NCBI GenBank assembly: GCA_019321725.1
Contig: CM033124.1
Span: 14,384,001 to 14,448,000, forward strand
Length of the DNA stretch: 64,000 nucleotides
From: Paulownia fortunei
Taxonomy: Eukaryota > Streptophyta > Magnoliopsida > Lamiales > Paulowniaceae
Direction of reading: 5' to 3'
A program made the translations under genes and the position numbers. Within the stretch, counting starts at the first letter, position 1. The number at the start of each line of letters is the position of its first letter. The notes beneath the pieces were generated by a model. That model saw nothing but the letters and a program-made list of their open reading frames with translations. It made no database searches and was not told the DNA's origin. Below are positions 23,314 to 35,376 of the stretch, piece by piece.

Positions 23314-23483
23314 ATGGACTGTCGAGACTAGCATTTTGAATTTTCATCAGAATCCAGAAGAAGCATTGTAGCTTCTTCAAGGGCAACTATTCTTGCAGAT
23401 GGACTGTCGAGACTAGCATTTTGAATTTTCATCAGAATCCAGAAGAAGCATTGTAGCTTCTTCAAGGGCAACTATTCTTGCAG
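23314..23483. repeat. Perfect 85-bp tandem duplication
   Basis: Two adjoining identical 85-bp units (23314-23398 and 23399-23483) begin ATGGACTGTCGAGACTAGC. They lie about 170 bp after the stop of the complex I gene, in its 3' UTR or just beyond. Perfect identity means the duplication is recent. Confidence 0.9.
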
Positions 23484-23737
23484 AAGGTTGTGTGATAGTG
23501 TTAGATATACTAGTTGGAAAAATTGTATCTGACCTTCACTCAACTTTTAACTCTTGGCAGGTAGCCCCAAATGTAATTTGGCAAACAAGCCCCTCCCGTT
23601 AGTCTTCAGCGACATTTTCCCTCAGTTATGAGGATAAAAATGTCATTTCTCGGAAAAAAAAATCACAAGTTTAAAAGGTTTATTAATCTCATTTGACATT
23701 TTTGTCCCTATATTTAGATGATCTCCCAGAAGCATTG

Positions 23738-24220
23738 ATGTGAACATTTGGTAACCGAACTGAAATTTACTTGTCAAAATCATAAATCAAAAAAATCAAA
23801 TTGATATTTTTAATTGGTTCGGTTATAATCAAATTTTTATTTTATTTTTCAGTTTAGTTTTTGAATTCTTAAAAAAATAAAAAAATAAATAAAAATTAAA
23901 TAATTATATTATAAATATATTTTTTTATTTATTATTTTAGTTTGGGTGAGAAAAAATATAAAAATAATATAAAAATAAATAATAAATATAAAAAATTAAT
24001 TTTTAAACTAAAAAAGTATAAAATATAATATAAAAATAATATATATAAATAGTAATTTAATTTTTGGTTTGGTTAATAGAAATAAAAAATCGAAACCAAA
24101 CTGAAAATTGAAAATTTCAAAAATAAGAAATTAAAAATCGAACCAAATTTTTTTATAATCGGTGCAAATTGAAATTTTAATTTCGATTTGATTGAACTGA
24201 TTAATCGAATTATGTGCATC
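23738..24220. mobile_element. Diverged copy of the miniature element at 7931
   Basis: It shares the order of motifs with 7931-8392: an ATTTTTAATTGGTTCGGTTAT-like block, TTTTTCAGTTTAGTTTT, AGTTTGGGTGAGAAAAAATA, ATAAAAAATCGAAACCAAAC, and the end TTAATCGAATTATGTGCATC. It is uninterrupted here and about 480 bp long. No coding capacity. Confidence 0.6.
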
Positions 24221-26782
24221 CTTATGTGTCGTTGACAGTAGTTGAAATGTGAGAATTTATTTGTGTAACATTTCCCCTTGGGTAAAAATAATTTTAGGTA
24301 ATTGAGAAAAATTTTGTCCGCACAAATTTAATTTAATTTACATCAAAAAATATCAAATTAAGGGGAAAAATATTCTTTCATTTAGTTACATATAATTAAA
24401 TAATGCAATAATAGTACTCTGATCAACTCAGTACTTACCCACAATTTAATATCAAACGGAGAGGATTTTACAATATTATTATAATACGGATATACAATAT
24501 TTCTAGTGAAAATTTTATAATATTATTATAATGTAAATATTGTGATCATATCTGAATTTATCTGGACATAAATGAGATCTGATGGGTAAGTTGATATTAA
24601 TCGAAAATTTTGCTCCAATTATATATAGGTTGTAATTATATTTAAATTTAACTGTATGTCGAATCAAGGCAAAAACCGACTTCTCCCAATATTGATATGA
24701 AATCTGAATTAACGAAAAAAAATGAAAAATAATAAGATAGCCAGAGAAACCTTAACTACAACTTTAATGATAGTTGAATGGACCCAATTTTTTTGTTCCT
24801 TCCAGAAGATCTCAGCTTTTATTTTATTAATAAAATATGAACCCTAACTTATTCCAACTCTCCAGCTTTCAAAATAAACACAATCTAAACAATAATTGTG
24901 GCAATAGTTATTGCAAGACAAACATTAACATGCATTATTTTTAAGATTTAGTCAATATGACAAATCAACGACCATTTCTTACACATAATAAACCCGATCT
25001 ACATTACCGACGTTTTGTCGAAGCGATTAAGGCTGAGTTCCCCAAAACTTCATAAATATATATATATAAGGTCTTAGTTTTAAGTTTCATTGTATGCACG
25101 TGTGGATATTTGTTACATTATATTGATGTGACCATTATTACATCATTGTTCATTGTAATTAATTGGCGATTGATTTTTAAATTGAATTTATTATTCATAT
25201 CTTGATGTGATATAGCAATTAATAAGATAAACTCGATCAATAGTAAATGGATGAATTTTATAATTGCAATTCTGATAGAATTATACATAATAATAGACTT
25301 TATTCATGTGAGACACAAAAAGATAAAGTTACTCCAATTGTTCCAAATTTATTAGTCATTTTTTTTTGGAACATTTCAAAATAAAATTCTATTTTTCTAA
25401 TGTGATTATTTTTGCTAAAATTATATTTTTCATTAAATTAATAATATGACAAGTTTCTTTTGAGAACAACAGTATAAAAAAATTAATGAGTTGATTTTAT
25501 ACCAACTATTTAATTATTTTTTTACTTTGCATTTTGTTTGTTTTCAAACTTATTTGTCGTTTTTTTATGTGTTTTGCGTCAATTATGTGGTAACAAGAAA
25601 AGAAGAAAGAAAATAAAAAACAAAAAACAAAAATTCATCAAAAGTTGAGGAATTCGTGTCCCGGCCTCATAATTTGGAATCATGGCCTTAAAATTCAATA
25701 ATTTAAAATTCATGCCGCGACTCCATTTTATAAAAAAAAATATTTTATTAATTTTATTTAAAATTTTATTTCGAGTCAAATAAGAGTCATGTTTTTAAGA
25801 TAGAGAAAGTATTAAATATGGTACACATACCATGGAGCATTGCTATTGAAGTAGTTGAAGTTGGAGAGATTCAAGTACTGTTACTATAGGACCAATAAAT
25901 AGGTACTTTTTTATCAGAAGAAGATATTAAAGAGACATTTCTGTATAGGATTTCTTTACGGTAGATTGTGGTCCCTTTATCTTCTTCGAGGTGTGCCTAT
26001 GGCTTCTACATTGCATTCCATTGCTCTCAAATGAAATTTTTCTTTATTTTTTTAAATTATTATTTTATAAAAATAAAATATGATGTCGCTAATTTATAAT
26101 TATAAGTTTTAAGATAATAATAATAATATAAAAATATATAAAAATAATACTCCGCTTGTTCCAAAATTAGGAGTCGAGTTTAATCCGACATGAAGTTTTA
26201 GATAATAGTTGAAAAATATGATTTTGAATAGTATATTATTATCCTTAAAAATAATAATTGTTAATTAATGCTATTACATTGTTATTTTAATTAAATAAAT
26301 AATTCAAAAAATATTTTAAAAAATATAATTTAATTTTATACATTCTAAAAAGAAATTAAAATAATAAATTTGAAACAAATTAAGTACTTTCAACCATCGT
26401 TACCCATAAAAATAGAGTTGAGGGAATACTATATTTTTTATATATGATGATGGGTTTTTGAAATTCTACATCCTATGAATATGGGTAAATATCATATTTT
26501 TTTTTATAAAAATTAAATATTTATCTATTATCCATACATCAAATATATATTATATTGATAAATTCGTGAATATAAGCTATAATAATGTGGTGGATATTAT
26601 ATATGATGATGCAGACACTCGTTGGCACACAAGAAGCCACAATTTTATCTCATAACAGAAACTACAGAATTTAATGCTAAACACATATATGATGGAATGA
26701 CATTTAAAAAAAATAAAAATAAAAGAACTTTATTTCTTATAGCTTTTCTTCTTAATATTAATGCATGCATATAGTTTGGGGT

Positions 26783-26805
26783 GGGGGGGGGGGGGGGGGG
26801 GGGGG
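26783..26805 (+). repeat. Homopolymer run of 23 G
   Basis: Twenty-three consecutive G within an AT-rich interval, preceded by GGGGT. Long G runs are rare in plant DNA and can form quadruplexes. Exact length may be affected by sequencing error. Confidence 0.85.
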
Positions 26806-29800
26806 TTGTTCGAAGACTTTCAAAAGATTTGTGGTTCAATTATTTATGTCCCCATCAAAACTTTATCGGGTAATGATGTTAGTTAACTCTTTTATTAATC
26901 TTAAATCATGACTATTAAATTAAATATAATAAGATTTTTAGCAAATAAATTTTAATTTTGAAAAGAAAAATTCCTTTGTCAAAAAAAAGGACATAGTGCT
27001 AGCACTTATTAGAATTTTATATTTTGAGTAATTGCCTTAAATTAAAAATTTACTCTTGCGATGACAAATTTTGCAAACAACAATTTAAATAATACGAAAT
27101 TTCTTCATATATAATTCAAGAGTCGCACTTTATTCATCGTTGATTAATAGTTATTAAATTTTTTTATAGTTAAAAATTCGGAATGCACGAGGATACATAT
27201 CATTTTATCTACGTTACAGTGGTGATAATAAGAGTTTTTATTCACAAAAAAAGTGAGTCCATTGACAATATGTTGCTCAAATTTAAATATTTATACCTCA
27301 CTTGATCAATTTGAATTTTTTATTATAAGTTTGTATGTATTTTGTACTCTATATTATTCATATACACTATATATATAATTAATTTTAATATATATTTTAA
27401 AAATTATTTTTTATACGTCTGTGCATGTGACATGCAACACAACACCTTCAAACCTATAACATTAATACCCGAAATAATGACTTAGCCCTTAATGGCATTA
27501 ATAACCATTATTTTCATTCAACCAAATAATAATAATAATAAATAAATAAATAAATAATTAATACCATAGTCTTTGAACAAAATTTATTCAGAAGATCTGA
27601 GAGGACACAAGGCTTGGCTTAGACCACGTAAGAGAGGGACCGTCCACAAGCAGTTGGGTTGCTGAATTGAGGTACAGAAGCAACCACCATTCCTATTGTC
27701 CCTCCACGACTTATAGCAGGAAATAGTATCAAATATCAATTAATATTACGATTTATAACTTCTTGCCCAAAAAGCAAGGCCTAACAACTTCCCTAGTTTT
27801 TCCTGTTATTATAAAAATACTTTGTCACGGTTTTGTTTGGTTTTATTTTTTATTATTTTAAAAAAAATATTTTGATAGAATATATTTTGGTAATAGAATG
27901 TGTTTGGATATTTTGTTGAAAAAAAATAATGTGATATAATTTATGGTATAATTTTTAATATAGATGTCTTATCAATATTATTTGTTATAGTTAATTAAAG
28001 ACATTTTCAACTTTAGTTATTTTGTCAATGTTGTTTTGTTGTAGATAGTGAAGGTATAATATGATATTAAATTATTTAATTAAATATTATAATGAATGAT
28101 TGATATTTTTGAAGAATGAAAATATTATTTTTAGAAAATACAAGTGATAAATGTGTTTTTGTTTTCGGGGAAGAAAAATGCTAGAATAAAAATAAAACCG
28201 AACAAAGTTGTTGTTTCCAAAAAATACATTTTCATGATCTCAAAATATTTATCAATTATTACTTTAGTTAATTAATTATATATTATATTATACTTTCACT
28301 AACTACACCAAAAAAATATTGACAAGATATTTACAGTTGTAAATGTCTCATAAAATACATAACATCATTTTCTCCCAACAAAAACAACCTAACACATTTT
28401 TATTTTTCACACATTCTTCAATCCCACTAAAAAAAAATATATTTTTCTCAAAAATATTTTTCCAAAACTTTCCGAAAATAACACCAAATTTGGTTTTGGG
28501 GTGCTTTGTGAAGGTGCTTTGGGAAGGGATTTGAGAATGAAAGAAATAATTAATTCTATTTTGAGGGTGATATTTTTTTAAATGGACCGCATTTTATTTT
28601 AGAAGAATAATAAATTTATTTTAGAGAAGGAGAAAAAAAATACTTCCCCTAAAATAAAAAATAAAAATTGCGCCATTTCTTTTGTAACTTGAGGGCTTGG
28701 CAATTCCATTTGCAGTAAAGGTGGACCCGGTCCGGACATGACTTTCTAAATATAGATGAATACATTCCACATGATAAAAAAGTGATTCGTGCTTTATGTT
28801 AAGTCTTGCTCGGATTTTTTCAAGTGGTCATTCTATAATTGTTTGTCTTTATTGATTTGTGTTGTTTTTTGTGGGGGAGTAGCTTGAAAGTTTATGAAGT
28901 TATTTTCCATGATAGAAAAATAAATAAAAAAATTTTGAACTAAAAAGAAATACATGTCAACATGCATGTTTGTTGTGGGAACTACTATAAACCTCTAATA
29001 ACTATCACAAATAAGTGCAAAAAAATTCATAAAAAAGTTTTTGAGTATAAATTTTTGGGAAAAAATTGAAAATAATGATAAAAAGATTTTTGAAGGTGCA
29101 TGAAGCTTTTTACATGTGGTAACATTGACGGACCAAAAATTAAAATAAGGAGTTGTTGCCTCTCTTCAAGATAAGGAATAGTATAAATGGATTAATTGTG
29201 TGAAAGTTAAATGATTATTATTATTATTATTATTATTATTATTGCATAAGTAGTTTTCATCATGTTCATTTTCCACGTCTTCATTCTAATGTACTTGCTA
29301 AAGTAGAAACTATTCGATCCGTATAGGTTCAAGAATATGTGAAGTATATAAATTTTAATATATTTTTTTTTCAAAATATATTATTATAAAATTCAAAATT
29401 TAAACTTAGTAACCCGTTGCTATAGTTGTTTCATTGATTATGCGATATTAATATTTATGTACGTTAAATTCAAAATTTATATTTAAATTTTTAATATTTA
29501 TATAAAATAATCCAAATCATCCTCAACCTCCAGCTACTAAAATCTTTTGAAGGAACGATCTAGTTACGTAAATGATTCAAGTGTTTCTCCTATTAAGTTG
29601 GTCTACACATTCGCTTTGAAACCCAGTATATTTTATTATTGAAACTAATAATGCAAATATTTTGTGTATGAGTATAATATTTTTTGAGTTTTTTTAATTC
29701 AATAGTGTAGAATAAAAAAATATATAAAAATCACTCAAATGAAGAGACGAGGTGGACAGTTTTCTCGTGGAGGACGAGGGCCGAATTTTACACACTTAAT

Positions 29801-31469
29801 TGTGTGTAAAAATCGGTCTTAAACTCCTAATCTAAAGGGCATAAAGCAGTTTCCTAGTGGATGAAGGACTCTCTGGATAATATTTCATACTAATTCAATT
29901 ATCTTAATTTCTTCTTTTATTATGATTAGGCATTTTCCAATTCTTGTTAAGGCTTGATCTGATTAAGGCCATACCCATTAGATTATTTCTTATAGTAAGA
30001 AATTGACTTATCCAAGTTAAGTCACCCTTAGTTTCAATTATTTTAATTAATTAACTATTTGATTAATCCTTTTAGAATTAATCTCTTAATTATAAGAATT
30101 TATTAATCCTGGTTAGCATATAGCAACATGTTGTGGAGCTGAGAAGACTTAGATTTGGTGAAACATCGAATTTTTTTATAATTACGAATGTCATAAATGT
30201 ATTGTACTTTTATCAACTAATTTTTCAATTGAATTTAATGTATGAATTATTAGTCGAAACCTAATAACTTAATACTTTATTTTCAGTTAAAAAATTTTAG
30301 ACGAATTTTTTCAATATACTTGTTTTGTAACATGCGCATGTTCTGGCATCAATATCCATGACTCGAAACATTATTTTTCTCATCATGTATCATGTCTTCT
30401 TGAATCAATGATATACCATTTTTTTTTAAATTTAAATGATTTAATATCAAAAATCTGAGAAATATATATTACTGTCATATATGCAACTATATCCCGTATC
30501 TATATCCAGGGGTTTTATTTAAATTTAATAAGGACAAATAGAGATGAAAAAATGCATAATTTGTTGAATTTAATTTTAAAAAAATATTTATTACAAAAGT
30601 ATAAAGGGATCAATTTAATTAACTCATCGAATATTATCCTACCAGAAACTATGAAAGATTAAGCATATTAAAAGTTCGGACCACACAAAAAATATCCAAA
30701 AAATTTCTGTCATTTATATCAATGTCTTTCTTCATGTAATTATTAAGATCAAAATCAATTGGATTCTACCTAATTTTTACAGGATTCTAAAAAATATAAA
30801 AGCAAGTTTAACTGCAAAATATTAAGATTCTAAAGAAGAGTATATTGCCCTATATATATATATATTAAGAAGAATGACTATTCATAGGATGTAGTCATGG
30901 TGCAATTTTATTTTCAAACTTGTTCTATTTAATTTTTTATTTTTTTATCTTAGTATATATATTTATGTAATATTATTTTTTAATTTTTTTTAAAAAAAAT
31001 TAATTGTGTTATTTTTAAAAAATATATTTTTAAAATTACAAATGAATGTAATAGATCTAAGTCGATGAGTGCAAATTTTCAAAAACCTTACCAAGACTAA
31101 TATCAAATTATGAGATGCCGACACCCTATTACCATCTCTGGAGGATAGAACTTTCCTAGTTTTAATAGTTCCAAAAACAATATATGCGAGGTAAAAAAAA
31201 ATGTAATAGAAAAAGAGGGGCATTATTGTTATATATGCAAAATTCATGGCCACTTGTGCAAGAAAAAGTTAAAAACACAATCCACTACGATAAAGAATCT
31301 ACTTCAGACATGGATAAAGCACCCAACTTCCTACGCTAAGCTTAGCCTCCATTGAAGCTTTTCATTGGTTAAACCAACCCCCCACCCCCCAAAAAATAAA
31401 CACAAAAAAAAAAAAGCAGCTACCTGCTCCTCCACTACCACATAAATTTAAAAGTCGCGTCAATCTCAT

Positions 31470-31484
31470 ATGAATGGGAAATGA
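31470..31484 (+). promoter_or_regulatory. Minimal upstream ORF overlapping the RUP-like start
   Basis: ATG AAT GGG AAA TGA, whose stop overlaps the main ATG as ATGA. A second upstream ATG at 31474 opens a 42-codon frame ending at 31602, inside the main gene. All three ATGs are in different frames. Both upstream starts have weak context (C and T at -3). Confidence 0.55.
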
Positions 31485-32716
31485 AAAACTTCTCGTCCCA
31501 TTTCCCCCTCCAAAGCCCACAACAGCCAAACACCACATTAGCAATCCCAGATACAAGACAAGAACAAGAAAAAGAAGAAAGAGAGCAACCATCTGCCGAT
31601 GATGATCAGCAAGACAAAGCCAGGTGCGATTGGGATTTCAATCTCTCCGCCGTAGTTTCTTCCGCCGCGGCCGATGGAGCCGCCGCTTCCGACGCCATTG
31701 GGGTCGTCGAATTCGACCATAGCAACTCCTTCTTCGCCACCGGCGGCATCGCTAGGAAAATCAGAATTTACAGCGCCCAGAAATTGATTTTGTCAAGGGA
31801 GAATGACGATAAGATTGCCACGTTTCTTGACCACGCCGCTGCATGCGAATACTACATGTGTACTCCGGCGAAACTCAGCAGCCTTAAGTGGAAGCCCGGG
31901 TCTGGTTCCCGGGTTATTGGATCTGGAGACTATGATGGGGTGGTCATGGAGTATGATCTCGAAAAACGGGTGCCCGTTTTCGAGCGCGACGAGCATGGGG
32001 GTAGGCGTGTCTGGAGCATGGACTACTCGCAGTGGGATCCGAGTCTGGGGGCATCCGGGTCGGATGATGGTACCATGCAAATGTGGGATACACGTTGCGA
32101 TGTGGGAAAGAGTCTAGTGTCGGTTCAGCCTGACCGGTTAGCCTGCAGCCCGGTTTGCTGCGTGGAGTTCAACCCGTTTGGTGGACTTCAGGTAGCCGTG
32201 GGATGCGCCGACAGGAAAATATACGGCTACGATGTGCGTAGAATGGGTGACCCGGTTTTTACCCTAGATGGGCACCAGAAGGCCGTGACGTATACAAGAT
32301 TTCTTGATTTGCAAACAATCGTTTCTTCGTCTATCGATGGGTGTTTGATGATGTGGCACACAGAGGATCAGCGCCTGATTAGAACATATAAAGGCCACGT
32401 CAACAGCAGAAGATTTGTGGGCTTATCGGTCTGGAGAAATGGTGGATTGTTGAGCTGTGGCTCGGAAAACAATCATGTTTTTGTGTATGATAAGAGATGG
32501 GGCGACCCGATTTGGGTTCGTGGGTTTGAACCGGCGGCCCAGACTCGGTGCGAGCGGGGCTTCGTTAGCGGTGTTTGCTGGCGGCAGACCGGAGAGGAGC
32601 GGTGCACGCTGGTGGCGGGTGGTTCTGATGGGGTGTTGCAAGTGTTTGAGGGTGAAAGAAAGTTTTGCTCGCAGCTGGCAGGGGATATTGGCAGGTTTAA
32701 TAGTTTAATTCAGTAA
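31481..32716 (+). CDS. RUP2: WD40-repeat repressor of UV-B photomorphogenesis, RUP1/RUP2-like
   Basis: An intronless gene for a 411-aa protein. The N-terminal tail (residues 1-48) is Gln/Glu-rich. RCDWDFNLSAVVSS begins the conserved part, and seven WD40 blades form a propeller to the C terminus (for example GSGDYDGVVMEYDL at 147-160, GSDDGTMQMWDTR at 193-205, DGCLMMWHTED at 286-296, GSENNHVFVYDKRWG at 327-341). In Arabidopsis RUP1/RUP2 bind the UV-B receptor UVR8, drive its re-dimerisation and limit UV-B signalling. RUP2/EFO2 also delays flowering. WDTR at 202-205 fits the DDB1-binding WDxR motif, in line with CUL4-DDB1 links. Two out-of-frame ATGs lie just upstream (31470 and 31474); the ATG at 31481 has the best context (G at -3). 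RUP1 versus RUP2 is not resolved; the symbol is the nearest recalled match. Confidence 0.9.
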   Translation: MKNFSSHFPLQSPQQPNTTLAIPDTRQEQEKEEREQPSADDDQQDKARCDWDFNLSAVVSSAAADGAAASDAIGVVEFDHSNSFFATGGIARKIRIYSAQKLILSRENDDKIATFLDHAAACEYYMCTPAKLSSLKWKPGSGSRVIGSGDYDGVVMEYDLEKRVPVFERDEHGGRRVWSMDYSQWDPSLGASGSDDGTMQMWDTRCDVGKSLVSVQPDRLACSPVCCVEFNPFGGLQVAVGCADRKIYGYDVRRMGDPVFTLDGHQKAVTYTRFLDLQTIVSSSIDGCLMMWHTEDQRLIRTYKGHVNSRRFVGLSVWRNGGLLSCGSENNHVFVYDKRWGDPIWVRGFEPAAQTRCERGFVSGVCWRQTGEERCTLVAGGSDGVLQVFEGERKFCSQLAGDIGRFNSLIQ

Positions 32717-33419
32717 CTACAAATTTGAGGATAATTACTGGAATAATATTTTCTTAAATTTTCTTACATACAACGTAGAGTAGTTTTCTTGTAATTTTTC
32801 CTACACACTGAATTCTGACGTGTGTCATTGGGATAATTCGGAAGTATGGATTGGTCATCTTCAATATTGTAATTTTATATACATTTTATATTTTATATTA
32901 TAAGTATAATAATATATTTTTTTAAGTATATATTTAAAGATATCATTTTCGCATAAAATATATGTATGATATACAATATAAAAATATAATAAAAAAATTC
33001 AAATTGACTGTTCTTGATTTACTAAATTCTTTCTTTTATGTTAGTTTCTGATCTTTTGTTTCCACTTTCCACACCTCCCAAACATTTTTAATTTTTTTAT
33101 TTGAGACAAAGAAAACATCAAATTTATATGTATTAGATTAGCAAATTAATTTTAGTAAAGTTGGAGCTAACGAGTCTATACACATCTTTCACTAGATCGT
33201 TTTGCAAAATATCCACCAGATAATTGGGTATCTATCAAAATATCGATTTGAGAATATTAATGGCTCTTTGCATTTGCTTAAAAAGGCCTGCAGTTTCATT
33301 ATTTTCTCTATAAGAAAAAGTTCGCTCCAAATTCTTAAATTCAGTCCACATTTTCCAACAGTCTTGAAATTATCACTTTTTATTACTTATATTTTTGATG
33401 GAAATCTTTGTACATAATA

Positions 33420-33905
33420 TTCTTTCTTTGTATATGTTATTATATATTTATACATATATATATATATATAATATATATAAAATATGTCATTAAATGTACA
33501 TTCGATACACTGTAAGTGTATACTTTATTATATATTTATACATATATAAAATATGTATGTAAAATATGCCACTAAATGTACATTCAATATATTACAGGTG
33601 TATATTTTATTATACATTTATGTATATATATAAATATATATGTAGAATATGCCATTAAATGTATATTCGATACAGTACAAGTATATATTTTATTATATAT
33701 TCATATATATATATATATATGTAAAATATGCCGTACATTCAATACACATATGTATATTTTATTATACATTTATGCATATATATAAATATATATGTAAAAT
33801 ATGCCATTAAATATATATTCGAACACTGCAAGTGTATATTTTATTATATATATATATATAAATATATATGTAAAATGTGCCATTAAATGAACATTCTATA
33901 CACAA
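33420..33905. repeat. Minisatellite, about six copies of a 75-83 bp unit
   Basis: The unit carries AAAATATGCCATTAAATGTA, then CATTCGATACAC, then a TGTATATTTTATTATA / TATAAATATATATGT stretch. The CATTA anchor recurs at 33488, 33570, 33653, about 33731 (shortened copy), 33805 and 33881. Differences between copies are point changes and TA-run length. Confidence 0.85.
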
Positions 33906-34026
33906 CAGCCACCACCGCCACGAATAGGATACCAAGAATCTAGATGTATGGGTTGGAAACATACTGGCTCAATATTTTATCTTAGTATCTTTCTGTACCA
34001 ACCTTATCCTATTATCTTATCCATCT

Positions 34027-34030
<4 letters not shown>

Positions 34031-34073
<43 letters not shown>

Positions 34074-34090
34074 CTATCTATCTATCTATA
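34031..34090. repeat. (CT)n microsatellite followed by (TATC)n
   Basis: About 19 CT units, then TGTATCTATCTATCTATCTATA. Seen directly. Confidence 0.9.
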
Positions 34091-35288
34091 TTGTCATCTC
34101 ACCGGTGATGAACAACATTTTTTCCTTATAAATGACTCTTGGAAATAGGCCTAGGAAGCTGCATGAGAAATCAATCAAATGTCGTAACTCATGCATAATA
34201 GATATTAATCACCCATAGATTCTGTGTTACATTCATGAAATAATTTATGTTACTCCTCTAACTAATCCTTCCTAAATTCTCTTTAATGCACAATAAAAAT
34301 TGTCAAACTAAGTAACTAAAGTTGTATTTCGGATCCTGTATTGTAATTAGTATTCTATCTCTTATTGCAATACCATTAATATATGTCAAATATATATTGA
34401 CGTTATTATTTTATATATTTGGCGTGTATTGATGGCATTAAAATAACAAATGAAATGTCGATTATAATAGAGAATCCGAATTGCAATAACTAAAATATGT
34501 ATATGTACATATATATATATATATATATCCAAATGGATCAAAGTTATTGCTCAGATAATGCAATTGAGTTCAAAATAAATTTACACTTTTACTTGCTCTC
34601 TCTTTATATATATATATAACTAAAAATATGTTTACTTGAATGTTTGATATACTACACCTTACACCTGATGAATAATATACTATGTATGTGAATGATAAAT
34701 AAATATTTCATTTTATAAAAAATTAAACACTTGTTCATCATTCAAGCATTCAATAGACAATACACCATATATAACATCCATATCACCGTTTACTTGGGTA
34801 GCTTCAAAAATTTCTACTTTATTACCAAAAAAAACAAAAAACTAATGTAGGACATCTTTGTACAAAATATTCCTTCTTCGTTCATGAAGCTACTCAATAA
34901 TCTCCTCATCACGCATGAGCCAATTTCACTAAATCGTTTAAAAAATTTCCCGTATCAAGTTCAACACATGTAGATCTTATACAATTAGATCCGCTCTTCA
35001 TAAACAATTTTTTAAAATTACTATTTTAGATAAGATCGGTTCAGGTCATGGGATCAGATCATTTTCTATCACAGAGGAAGGGAAATATTCTTATAACTTA
35101 CAAGTGTGGAATTTTACTTGAACATTGAGTTCAAAAACCTAATTCTATATATGGAATCTTACTTTGGGTATGCTTATTAATTCTTTTTAAGTAACCAACA
35201 CTGCCTGGCCACTCGGAAAACATAACAGGCACTTTCTGTGTTGGAAGAACTTGGAAACCCTCTCCACCAACTGGTTGGTGGAATGTCA

Positions 35289-35289
35289 A

Positions 35290-35375
<86 letters not shown>
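35289..35375. repeat. 87-bp alternating purine-pyrimidine tract with a 74-bp perfect palindrome
   Basis: (GC)5 runs straight into (AC)14(AT)9(GT)14. The part 35301-35374 equals its own reverse complement. Purine-pyrimidine alternation is unbroken from 35289 to 35375, so the tract could extrude as a cruciform or adopt Z-DNA. Confidence 0.95.

Positions 35376-35376
<1 letters not shown>

Larger units (their letters stand above)
23144..31480. other. Gene-poor AT-rich interval of 8.3 kb
   Basis: I found no coding exon with a recognisable domain on either strand; the open frames here are short and of low complexity. It contains the 85-bp duplication, a relative of the 7931 element (23738-24220), a G23 run, a (TTA)n microsatellite at 29216-29242, and an AATA/AAAT run near 27531-27555. 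A 10-bp-stem hairpin lies at 29786-29811 (stems TTTTACACAC and GTGTGTAAAA around TTAATT). The last few hundred bases form the promoter of the RUP-like gene. Confidence 0.55.
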
